Source of the DNA: Desulfotomaculum sp.
Lineage (GTDB): Bacteria; Bacillota; Desulfotomaculia; Desulfotomaculales; Nap2-2B
Assembly (NCBI GenBank): GCA_003457075.1
Contig: DMIY01000146.1
Span: forward strand, 631-5,790
DNA length: 5,160 bases
Direction: 5' to 3'
A program made the translations under genes and the position numbers. This document shows, piece by piece, positions 1-5,160 of this stretch (position 1 is its first letter; every line of letters begins with the position of its first letter). The notes beneath the pieces are model-generated. The model saw nothing but the letters and a program-made list of their open reading frames with translations. It searched no databases and had not been told where the DNA came from.

Positions 1-435
1 GTACGTTATGGCCAAAAAGTGGTGGAAAGGTTGCTTGCCATTACTCACTGGGTTCGGACAGCCGGCCTGGTCACCATGGTGGTTTTAGGAATAGCGGCTG
101 TTTTCCTTATTTCTACGGCAATTCGGATTTCCGTTTTTTCCCGGCGAAAAGAGATTGGAATTATGAAATTTCTGGGCGCTACCAACTGGTTTGTGCGTTT
201 GCCTTTTCTTTTGGAAGGTATGGTCCTGGGGCTTACAGGTGCTTTTTTAGCAGCGATAATAATATATTTCGGTTATTTTATCCTGGTTCAACAAATCAGT
301 TCGGCTATGCCCTTTATTCCGGTAGTGGGTCAAATAGAAAAGCTTTTGCCCGTACTTGCGGGTTTATGCGGGTTGGGTATGATTATTGGAGCAGCAGGCA
401 GTTCTATTTCTGTGCACAGGTTTTTAAAGGTCTAG
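1..435 (+). CDS. ftsX: Cell division protein FtsX, C-terminal part (5' end outside window)
   Basis: Membrane subunit of the FtsEX ABC-type complex, which couples ATP hydrolysis by FtsE in the cytoplasm to activation of peptidoglycan hydrolases outside the membrane. The reading frame is open from base 1, so about 144 C-terminal residues are seen of a family member usually near 300; the GTG at 19 is an internal Val codon. Visible are three hydrophobic segments (about residues 20–42, 69–93 and 110–131 of the visible part) and, after the first, the conserved cytoplasmic stretch RRKEIGIMKFLGA (48–60) followed by PFLLEG (68–73), typical of the FtsX/MacB permease domain. The extracellular loop that binds the hydrolase partner and the ftsE gene must lie to the left. 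The next gene, 39 bases on, encodes a likely partner. A MacB-like transporter is the alternative, but the context favours FtsX. Confidence 0.93.
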   Translation, partial: VRYGQKVVERLLAITHWVRTAGLVTMVVLGIAAVFLISTAIRISVFSRRKEIGIMKFLGATNWFVRLPFLLEGMVLGLTGAFLAAIIIYFGYFILVQQISSAMPFIPVVGQIEKLLPVLAGLCGLGMIIGAAGSSISVHRFLKV

Positions 436-466
436 CAAGCAGCTCATCAATCAGTTGAAGATTTTT

Positions 467-474
467 GGGGGGAG
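467..474 (+). promoter_or_regulatory. Shine-Dalgarno of the M23 peptidase gene, ambiguous start
   Basis: The purine run GGGGGGAG directly abuts the ATG at 475, leaving no spacer from GGAG. The in-frame TTG at 481 would sit 6 bases after GGAG, a normal distance, and the ATG at 493 would be 18 bases away. The site therefore suggests TTG 481 as the working start, although a shifted pairing through the G run (467–471) could still serve ATG 475 at a short spacing of 3. Confidence 0.5.
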
Positions 475-1611
475 ATGTTTTTGCTAAGGACAATGCTTCA
501 GAAATTGACGGTGCTGGTGCTGGCGCTTTTTATGGTCAGCGCCTTCGCAGCCGCGGCTGAAGGAATTAGTGTGGAGGAAAAGCTCAGGCAAACGAGGGAT
601 AAGCTTTTCCAGCAGAAGCGGCAGGTAAAACAGGATAAGCAGGAAGTGAACCTTTATCTTAACCGCTTGTCGGAGTTGAATGGCCTGGTTAGCGATAAAG
701 AGCGTCAGGTTGCCAGTCTTAGTAGTACCCTCTCTGTTGCGATGGCCAATCTGCAAAAAGCCGAGGCTGACTTGCAAGAGGCCGAGGCCAGGCTGGTGGA
801 GAGTAAGCGTCAACTGGGTGAGCGATTATATAATGCTTATCTTTATGGGCAGGTAAGTTATCTGGAAGTGCTGCTGGACTCGGAAAGCTTTGGAGACTTT
901 ATTAACCGGTATGAACTGCTGAAAAGAATTGTTGCCCAGGATTCAGTTGTCGTAAGCAGGGTTCAGACAGAAAAAGAAACTATTGCCGATCAAAAAGCTG
1001 TTCTGGAGAGGAAGCGCGATCAACTGGCCAGTCTTCTTCAGGAGCAGCAAGCAGCCCGGCAGGAGTTGCAAAACAGCCGGCTTCAGCAGAAGCAGCTTGT
1101 AGCGGCAGCCCGGACAGAATTGAGCCGCCATCAGGATGAAGTGGACAGGCTGGAGGCACAGGAGAGAGAAATCTTAAGGCAGATTGCCCTGCAAAGAGCA
1201 AAGGGCCAGCAGCGCAGGGGCAGTGGTAATTTTGCCTGGCCAGTTGCTGGCCACGCTTCTATTTCTTCAGGTTTTGGTAATCGCCTGCATCCTATTTTGC
1301 GTGTGGTACGTTTTCATAACGGAATAGATATACCTGCGCCCGGTGGGACGACGGTGTTGGCTGCCCAGGAAGGCACGGTTATCCACGTCGGCTACATGAG
1401 CGGCTACGGCCGGGTGGTCATGCTGGATCACGGCGGAGGCGTCACCACTTTATATGCGCATCTTTCATCACAGTTGGTTTCTGTGGGCCAGGAAGTATCG
1501 AAAGGACAGACTATTGCCCGCGTGGGCAGTACGGGGATGTCTACGGGACCACATTTGCATTTTACCGTGATGGTCAATGGATCGGCGGTTGATCCCTGTT
1601 CTTATTTATAG
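475..1611 (+). CDS. Secreted EnvC-like coiled-coil murein hydrolase with M23 (LytM) peptidase domain
   Basis: Probably an exported peptidoglycan endopeptidase controlled by FtsEX. Residues 1–28 form a signal peptide (basic start, core [15 protein letters not shown], small residues before the cut). Residues about 31–115 and 155–245 are long Q/E/K/R-rich coiled coils, joined by a hinge (118–153, including [18 protein letters not shown]) that resembles the hinge of EnvC, PcsB and CwlO proteins. The M23 domain covers about 253–378 with RLHPI (270–274), HNGID (H281, D285), YAHL (H329) and HLH (360–362), so the expected zinc ligands and catalytic histidines are all present. That differs from E. coli EnvC, whose LytM domain is inactive and only switches on amidases; here direct cleavage of peptide crosslinks is the simpler inference. 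The start may be TTG 481 rather than ATG 475, which hardly changes the protein. FtsX lies 39 bases upstream, suggesting one transcript. Confidence 0.9.
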   Translation: MFLLRTMLQKLTVLVLALFMVSAFAAAAEGISVEEKLRQTRDKLFQQKRQVKQDKQEVNLYLNRLSELNGLVSDKERQVASLSSTLSVAMANLQKAEADLQEAEARLVESKRQLGERLYNAYLYGQVSYLEVLLDSESFGDFINRYELLKRIVAQDSVVVSRVQTEKETIADQKAVLERKRDQLASLLQEQQAARQELQNSRLQQKQLVAAARTELSRHQDEVDRLEAQEREILRQIALQRAKGQQRRGSGNFAWPVAGHASISSGFGNRLHPILRVVRFHNGIDIPAPGGTTVLAAQEGTVIHVGYMSGYGRVVMLDHGGGVTTLYAHLSSQLVSVGQEVSKGQTIARVGSTGMSTGPHLHFTVMVNGSAVDPCSYL

Positions 1612-1638
1612 ATATCCAGGTGTAAATATTTTTGCATG

Positions 1639-1680
1639 GCAGGGCTGGGTAAAATGTTGTCCTGCACTTTTTGTTTTTTG
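1639..1680 (+). terminator. Probable Rho-independent terminator after the M23 peptidase gene
   Basis: GCAGGGC (1639–1645) can pair with GTCCTGC (1659–1665), a 7-bp stem with one G-U pair and a 13-base loop, followed by ACTTTTTGTTTTTTG. It lies 28 bases after the stop codon. The stem is short and the loop large, so strength is uncertain, but the place and T-rich tail fit the end of the ftsEX–peptidase transcript. Confidence 0.6.
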
Positions 1681-1708
1681 TGGTTTTTAAATTCCGGACT
1701 CAGGTATA

Positions 1709-1736
1709 TTAATAATAACGTGCTTTAAAATATAAA
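1709..1736 (+). promoter_or_regulatory. Possible weak sigma-A promoter for the S41 protease gene
   Basis: TTAATA (1709–1714, 4 of 6 consensus bases) and TATAAA (1731–1736, 5 of 6) are separated by 16 bases within a very AT-rich stretch after the probable terminator. A start near 1743 would fall at the Shine-Dalgarno AGGGGG (1743–1748). The AT richness makes chance matches likely, so this is a candidate only; a sporulation sigma factor could be used instead. Confidence 0.3.
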
Positions 1737-1757
1737 AACAGCAGGGGGTTTTTACGC

Positions 1758-2927
1758 GTGCGCCGTTCTCTTTATAGGCCTCGTGAGTGGTTGTGGCGGT
1801 GTTTTGTGGTTTTGGGCGTTTTGTTTTTTCTTTTGATTGTGGGAATTGGTGGAGTGGTTGTAGCTAATTATAAGCATTTTGGAAATTTGTTTAAAGTAGT
1901 TTCGCTTATTAACTCTCGCTACCTGGGGCCTGTAAATACTACGGTTCTTGTGGACGGGGCTGTGCGCGGGCTGGTGGAATCGCTTGGTGATCCTTATTCT
2001 GTTTACCTCGACCCGGAGACGTTTTCTAAAATATTGCAGGAACAGATAAAAGGTACGATCGACGGGTTGGGCATTTTAGTGGGAGTTAAAGATGGTTATC
2101 TGGCGGTTGTTCGCTCATACCCCAGTACGCCTGCGGGAAGAGCCGGGATTGTTGAGGGGGACGTGATTGTCAAAATCGGCGATCGCGTGACTTCGAAGAT
2201 GGATCTGGAAACTGCTGTAGGGTTGATCAGGGGACCGGTGGGGACAAAAGTCAAATTAACCATTGCCCGTAAAGGGGTTTTTCAGGAAAAAGAGATGGAA
2301 CTTACCAGGGAACAAATCACTGTGCCTACGGTAGAAGGATATGTGTTGCCGGAAACAAAAATTGGTTATATAATGCTGGCACAGTTTACGGAGAGAACGC
2401 CGGGGGAGGTCAGTAAAGTCCTGGAACAGTTGAAGCGGCAGGGTATGCTCGGTCTTATCCTGGACCTGCGGGATAATCCGGGCGGCGAACTGCATGCGGC
2501 CGTAAAAGTGGCTGAAAACTTTGTTCCCCGTGGACCGGTTGTTTACATTGATTACCGCTTGGGGAAAGATGAAACTTACTCGGTAGATGGGCGTAATCTT
2601 AACTTACCGCTGGTGATACTGGTAAATAGGACCACTGCCAGCGCTGCTGAAATTTTAGCCGGAGCAATTAAAGACAGGCAAGCGGGTATTCTGGTAGGAG
2701 AAAAGACGTTTGGCAAAGGTATCGTGCAAGAGCTTTTTGTTCTGGATCATGGAGCGGGTTTAAAATTGACCACTGCCCGTTACCTGACACCGTCAAAGCA
2801 TGATATTCACAAGCGGGGGATTGTGCCGGACGTGGTTGTTGCTCAAGGTTCCCGCCTGGAGGGAAAAGATTTGCAAAGACAAAAAGCAATAGAAATATTG
2901 GGCAAGATATTAAAAGAGGCAGCTTAA
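1758..2927 (+). CDS. Membrane-anchored carboxyl-terminal processing protease (S41 family, PDZ domain)
   Basis: Serine protease of the CtpA/CtpB/Prc family, acting outside the membrane on protein C-termini or on signalling substrates. A single membrane anchor lies at residues 11–37. A PDZ domain follows at about 95–172, with DGLGI (102–106) and AGIVEGDVIVKIGD (129–142). The S41 core spans about 195–365: LDLRDNPGG (235–243), then TTASAAE with nucleophile S295, and GEKTFGKGIVQ (314–324) with K320 and Q324. The spacing (Ser, +25 Lys, +29 Gln) equals the S309/K334/Q338 triad of B. subtilis CtpB. The protein ends about 25 residues after the core, without a C-terminal peptidoglycan-binding domain. 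The start is GTG, with AGGGGG (1743–1748) 9 bases upstream. In B. subtilis the syntenic CtpB helps cut SpoIVFA to release pro-sigma-K processing; the same job is plausible here but the substrate cannot be read from sequence. Confidence 0.94.
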   Translation: MRRSLYRPREWLWRCFVVLGVLFFLLIVGIGGVVVANYKHFGNLFKVVSLINSRYLGPVNTTVLVDGAVRGLVESLGDPYSVYLDPETFSKILQEQIKGTIDGLGILVGVKDGYLAVVRSYPSTPAGRAGIVEGDVIVKIGDRVTSKMDLETAVGLIRGPVGTKVKLTIARKGVFQEKEMELTREQITVPTVEGYVLPETKIGYIMLAQFTERTPGEVSKVLEQLKRQGMLGLILDLRDNPGGELHAAVKVAENFVPRGPVVYIDYRLGKDETYSVDGRNLNLPLVILVNRTTASAAEILAGAIKDRQAGILVGEKTFGKGIVQELFVLDHGAGLKLTTARYLTPSKHDIHKRGIVPDVVVAQGSRLEGKDLQRQKAIEILGKILKEAA

Positions 2928-2946
2928 ATACTCAGGTGGTGAGATA

Positions 2947-4182
2947 ATGTTTCCATTTGATAGGGTTTTGCCCCTCGTTGTTGCTTCTATCGCCACGGTG
3001 TTTGCCAACCCTTTGTTCTGGCTGGTGGTGATGCTGGTTGCCCTGCAGTATCAGCGAATGGCTTCCGTAAGGGAAAGCTTTTTTGGTCTTAAGACCAGCC
3101 GGGTATGGTCCGATACGCTGATCGCCACGGGATATGGAATCGGCGGTGGGCTGGCGGGCAGCCTGTTGATTGTATTTGTGGGCCTTAGTCTTTCTGGTTC
3201 CAGCCTGCTCTACCTCTGGCCGGTAGCCATTCTTTTGATGCTCATCAATGCCCGCTTTTTGTGCTTTGCTTACGCAGGAGGAGTACTGGCCTTAACGAAT
3301 CTTATTTTTGGTTTTCCTGCTCTGAATATAGCCCAGTTGCTGGCCCTGGTGGCTATCCTGCATATGGTGGAGAGTGTGCTTATCCTGGTCAGCGGCCATC
3401 TGGGCGCCGTCCCTGCCTATTTTAAGGATCGCAGCGGACGGGTAGTGGGAGGGTTTACCCTGCAAAAAATTTGGCCCATTCCCATTGTAGTGCTTGGTGT
3501 AGTAGGACAGTCTGTTGCTCCGGAAGGGGTAAATATGCCCCATTGGTGGCCATTGCTTAAGCCAGTGGGAATTGAGAATCTTGAGCGCCTTGTTTATGGC
3601 CTTTTTCCTGTGGTGGCCGGGCTGGGATATGGAGACCTGGCAATTGCCCGTAATCCGTGGCAGAAAAGCAAGCTTTCAGCCCTTTACCTGGGGTTGTATA
3701 GTGTAGTTTTGCTGTTGCTCAGTGTGCTGGCCCAAAGTTCGCGACCGGTTGCCTTACTGGCGGCTTTGTTTTCTCCTCTTGGCCACGAATTGGTGATATA
3801 TATTGGCAGACGGTTGGAGTTTCAGGATCAGCCCGTTTATGTGCCTGATCAGCGTGGCATGCGGGTGTTGGATGTGGTGGTTGATACCCCTGCCTGGCAG
3901 GCGGGAATTCGTTCCGGGGATATAATTTTGGCCTTGAACGGCCTGCCGGTTTCCGGCCGGGCCGGTATGGAGAACGCTTTGGCAAAGGGATTATGGCCGG
4001 TAGAAGTGGAGTTTTTGCATGGTCGAGAACAATCTTATCGCCGGGAGGTGTCGCCGCCAGTTAAGCCCGGACGAACCTTTGGAGTGCTGCCTGTGCCCGA
4101 AAGCGGCGAGGAAGCATACATGGAATTGGGTGTTGCAGGGCCGCTTGGGCAGTGGTGGAGAAAATTGCGGCAGAAATTTTGA
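2947..4182 (+). CDS. MinJ-like polytopic membrane protein with C-terminal PDZ domain
   Basis: Likely a division-site topology or scaffold protein of the MinJ type. Residues 1–285 are mainly hydrophobic with about seven or eight membrane segments (roughly 8–35, 60–82, 86–100, 105–122, 128–149, 174–190, 215–230, 243–275). The conserved stretches RFLCFAYAGG (103–112) and LVAILHMVES (134–143) are, as I recall the family, typical of Firmicutes PDZ-containing MinJ relatives. A PDZ domain at about 290–365 contains RGMRVLDVVVDTPAWQAGI and GDIILALNGLPV. B. subtilis MinJ bridges DivIVA and MinD to keep division at midcell, and its gene lies near ctpB and ftsEX as here. The gap from the protease gene is 19 bases with AGGTGGTGA (2934–2942, one mismatch to the full anti-SD complement), so the two are cotranscribed. 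Sequence divergence is large enough that MinJ function is inferred mainly from architecture and position. Confidence 0.82.
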   Translation: MFPFDRVLPLVVASIATVFANPLFWLVVMLVALQYQRMASVRESFFGLKTSRVWSDTLIATGYGIGGGLAGSLLIVFVGLSLSGSSLLYLWPVAILLMLINARFLCFAYAGGVLALTNLIFGFPALNIAQLLALVAILHMVESVLILVSGHLGAVPAYFKDRSGRVVGGFTLQKIWPIPIVVLGVVGQSVAPEGVNMPHWWPLLKPVGIENLERLVYGLFPVVAGLGYGDLAIARNPWQKSKLSALYLGLYSVVLLLLSVLAQSSRPVALLAALFSPLGHELVIYIGRRLEFQDQPVYVPDQRGMRVLDVVVDTPAWQAGIRSGDIILALNGLPVSGRAGMENALAKGLWPVEVEFLHGREQSYRREVSPPVKPGRTFGVLPVPESGEEAYMELGVAGPLGQWWRKLRQKF

Positions 4183-4185
4183 TTA

Positions 4186-4215
4186 TTGACATGGTTTGCC
4201 GGCAGGTAATATAAT
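4186..4215 (+). promoter_or_regulatory. Perfect-consensus sigma-A promoter for cooT–udg
   Basis: TTGACA at 4186–4191 and TATAAT at 4210–4215 match both consensus hexamers exactly, with an 18-base spacer. The -35 begins three bases after the stop codon of the minJ-like gene. Transcription should start near 4221–4223, inside the run of six G (4221–4226), giving a leader of about 14 bases. This marks the boundary between the protease–minJ unit and a separately expressed cooT–udg unit; read-through from upstream remains possible because no terminator is visible between them. Confidence 0.88.
4197..4204 (+). repeat. 8-bp palindrome in promoter spacer
   Basis: TGCCGGCA is a perfect palindrome placed between the -35 and -10 hexamers. 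Its position would suit a repressor or activator site, but it does not extend beyond 8 bp and may be chance. Confidence 0.3.
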
Positions 4216-4220
4216 TCGGT

Positions 4221-4229
4221 GGGGGGTGA
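4221..4229 (+). promoter_or_regulatory. Shine-Dalgarno of cooT, decides the TTG start
   Basis: GGGGGGTGA resembles the anti-SD complement AGGAGGTGA with two mismatches, and its G core ends 9 bases before TTG 4236. No ATG or GTG lies in frame between it and the conserved protein, so TTG is the start. It overlaps the predicted transcription start. Confidence 0.7.
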
Positions 4230-4235
4230 GCTGTT

Positions 4236-4430
4236 TTGTGTGAAGCAAATGCATATCTGCGTAAAGATGGCCAGGAGGAGCTGTTTTTTGAAGCGGTTGA
4301 TAAAGTAATTCCCCAGGAAGATGGACTGGTGTTGGAGGATATTTTTGGCCGGCGTAAAATTATTAAGGCGAAGATTGCAGAGCTTGCCCTGGTCGATCAC
4401 AAGATTATTCTGGAAAAAGAGCAGGTCTGA
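4236..4430 (+). CDS. cooT: CooT-family small nickel-binding protein
   Basis: A 64-residue protein beginning MCEANAYL, the hallmark of the CooT family, in which Cys2, exposed after removal of the initiator Met, binds one Ni(II) at the dimer interface. Other family-like features are the acidic segment EAVDKVIPQEDG (19–30), LEDIFGRRKIIKAKI (33–47) and HKIILE (55–60). In Rhodospirillum rubrum CooT assists nickel insertion into CO dehydrogenase, and family members occur widely in anaerobic Clostridia without a neighbouring CODH gene; none is seen here, so the client enzyme is unknown. The start codon is TTG, fixed by the family's Met-Cys beginning and the Shine-Dalgarno at 4221–4229. A consensus promoter lies directly upstream and a uracil-DNA glycosylase gene starts 58 bases after the stop, probably on the same transcript. 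The family assignment rests on the recognised motif; nickel binding is inferred from the family. Confidence 0.85.
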   Translation: MCEANAYLRKDGQEELFFEAVDKVIPQEDGLVLEDIFGRRKIIKAKIAELALVDHKIILEKEQV

Positions 4431-4456
4431 TGATGCGGGCATTAAGGCAGCTTAAG

Positions 4457-4478
4457 GCTTTTTCCTGCATGAAAAGGC
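4457..4478 (+). other. Hairpin abutting the udg Shine-Dalgarno
   Basis: GCTTTTTC (4457–4464) can pair with GAAAAGGC (4471–4478), an 8-bp stem with one G-U pair and a 6-base loop CTGCAT. The 3' arm ends immediately before GGAGG (4479–4483). It has no T-tail on the + strand after it, so it is not a good terminator; it could tune translation of udg or protect the mRNA between the two genes. Confidence 0.45.
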
Positions 4479-4483
4479 GGAGG
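4479..4483 (+). promoter_or_regulatory. Shine-Dalgarno of udg
   Basis: GGAGG lies 5 bases before ATG 4489, which supports this start over the in-frame ATG at 4552 (Met22), which has no comparable site upstream. Confidence 0.75.
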
Positions 4484-4488
4484 ATAGG

Positions 4489-5127
4489 ATGCTTTTTGGG
4501 GATGATTCATTATTTTCCGATCCGGCGTGGGACTTATCCAAAATAGATAATATGGCCAGTCTGGAAGAAAAGGTGAAAACGTGTACCAGGTGTAATCTGC
4601 GGGCAGGTTGCCGCGGCGCGGTTTTTGGAGAAGGCAATCCCGGGGCACAGGTAGTACTTTGTGGGGAAGGGCCTGGAGCGGATGAAGACCTTTTAGGACG
4701 TCCCTTTGTTGGCCGGGCCGGCCAGTTGCTGGATAAAATTTTAGAGGCCTGCGGTTTTGAAAGGTTTGTCCATGTCTATATTCTTAATATTGTCAAATGC
4801 CGGCCGCCCGGCAATCGTACTCCCACTGAGGAAGAAACAACCGCCTGTCGTCACAACTTAAATGCCCAACTGCGAATACTGCGGCCCAGGGTTCTGATCC
4901 TGCTGGGAGCCGTTGCCTTACAGGCATTGCTTGATCCCAAAGGTAAAATTACAAAAGCGCGGGGACATTGGGTAGAAAGAAATGGTCTTTTTGTAATGCC
5001 CACCTACCATCCGGCGGCCCTGTTGCGTAATCCCTCCCTGAAACGGGATAGTTGGGAGGATTTTAAACAAGTGGTGGCAAAGTATCGCGAGTTCATTGAG
5101 CCGGGTCATTACTCCCCTCATTGTTGA
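4489..5127 (+). CDS. Family 4 (UDGa-type) iron-sulfur uracil-DNA glycosylase
   Basis: Removes uracil from DNA, from cytosine deamination or dUTP incorporation, as the first step of base excision repair in the cytoplasm. At 212 residues it has the usual family length. Motif 1 is GEGPGADED (59–67), with the acidic and Gly-Pro-Gly pattern of family 4, followed by [13 protein letters not shown] (70–82), where F73 is placed to stack on uracil. The second catalytic motif is [11 protein letters not shown] (172–182) with H174. Four cysteines fit the 4Fe-4S ligand pattern: C32 and C35 (CTRC), C104 (VKCRPP) and C120 (TACRHNL). E60 and the GEGPG form favour family 4 over family 5; similar domains occur fused to some phage DNA polymerases, but this is a stand-alone protein. 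It follows cooT by 58 bases and probably shares its promoter. In the B. subtilis arrangement uvrBA follow minJ, so a repair gene here fits a neighbourhood with repair genes. Confidence 0.95.
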   Translation: MLFGDDSLFSDPAWDLSKIDNMASLEEKVKTCTRCNLRAGCRGAVFGEGNPGAQVVLCGEGPGADEDLLGRPFVGRAGQLLDKILEACGFERFVHVYILNIVKCRPPGNRTPTEEETTACRHNLNAQLRILRPRVLILLGAVALQALLDPKGKITKARGHWVERNGLFVMPTYHPAALLRNPSLKRDSWEDFKQVVAKYREFIEPGHYSPHC

Positions 5128-5139
5128 GCTAACCATCCA

Positions 5140-5152
5140 TGCCTGTAAGGCA
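5140..5152 (+). repeat. Small inverted repeat after udg
   Basis: TGCCT (5140–5144) and AGGCA (5148–5152) form a 5-bp stem with a 3-base loop, 12 bases after the udg stop. No T-run is seen in the 8 bases before the window ends, so it may be part of a larger structure or nothing. Confidence 0.3.
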
Positions 5153-5160
5153 CAACCAGT

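Noticed and set aside
484..813. 109-codon minus-strand open frame within the M23 peptidase gene
   Set aside because: It is antisense to the coiled-coil coding region, with a composition that follows from the Q/E/K-rich sense strand and no recognisable domain.
1237..1253. Two copies of TGGCCA close together near the start of the M23 domain
   Set aside because: They arise from coding for the linker WPVAGH and are inside a gene; nothing else suggests a regulatory site.
1612..1757. A riboswitch or small RNA in the longest gap
   Set aside because: Apart from the terminator-like hairpin, the gap is AT-rich with no further strong stem or recognised conserved riboswitch core.
4183..4235. A terminator between the minJ-like gene and cooT
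   Set aside because: No stem with a T-run is present; the interval is filled by the promoter and the Shine-Dalgarno.
4035..4442. 135-codon open frame on the minus strand across the end of the minJ-like gene and cooT
   Set aside because: It lies opposite two well-supported genes and the cooT promoter, and its translation shows no recognisable domain; it is a shadow frame.
5128..5160. tRNA or start of another gene at the right end
   Set aside because: Only 33 bases remain, with a 5-bp stem; there is no tRNA arm pattern or ribosome site with a start that can be supported.

Overview
The window looks like ordinary chromosomal DNA from a Gram-positive, probably endospore-forming member of the Clostridia (Peptococcaceae / Desulfotomaculum / Carboxydothermus type). 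Three things point there: the gene order ftsX – coiled-coil peptidase – S41 protease – MinJ-like PDZ membrane protein, purine-rich G-heavy Shine-Dalgarno sites with GTG and TTG starts, and a CooT-type nickel protein, common in carbon-monoxide and acetyl-CoA pathway anaerobes. The lineage is inferred from gene content and protein style, not from a database search. All six genes are on the + strand and the region is densely coding; the longest gap without a gene is about 145 bases.

Left block (1–1611), cell-wall and division: the C-terminal half of FtsX, the membrane subunit of the FtsEX ABC complex, is followed 39 bases later by a secreted coiled-coil protein with an EnvC-like layout and an M23 peptidase domain. 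FtsEX is known to drive such coiled-coil hydrolases or activators from across the membrane, so these two very likely work together. A hairpin with a T-rich tail after the peptidase gene (1639–1680) probably ends this transcript.

Middle block (1758–4182), signalling proteolysis and topology: a membrane-anchored carboxyl-terminal processing protease (S41, with PDZ) and, 19 bases on, a polytopic membrane protein with a C-terminal PDZ domain of the MinJ type. The same neighbourhood (ftsEX, ctpB, minJ) is found in Bacillus subtilis, which supports the assignments.

Right block (4186–5127): a textbook sigma-A promoter, TTGACA-18-TATAAT, begins three bases after the minJ-like stop codon. It should drive a two-gene unit: a 64-residue CooT-family nickel-binding protein starting with TTG, and a family 4 iron-sulfur uracil-DNA glycosylase. 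The predicted transcript starts almost on top of the cooT Shine-Dalgarno, giving a very short leader. The last 33 bases hold only a small inverted repeat.

I found no mobile element, CRISPR array, RNA gene or clearly new system. The most interesting points are the perfect promoter with its near-zero leader and G-run start, the pairing of a nickel protein with a DNA-repair enzyme, and the catalytically intact EnvC-like partner of FtsEX.
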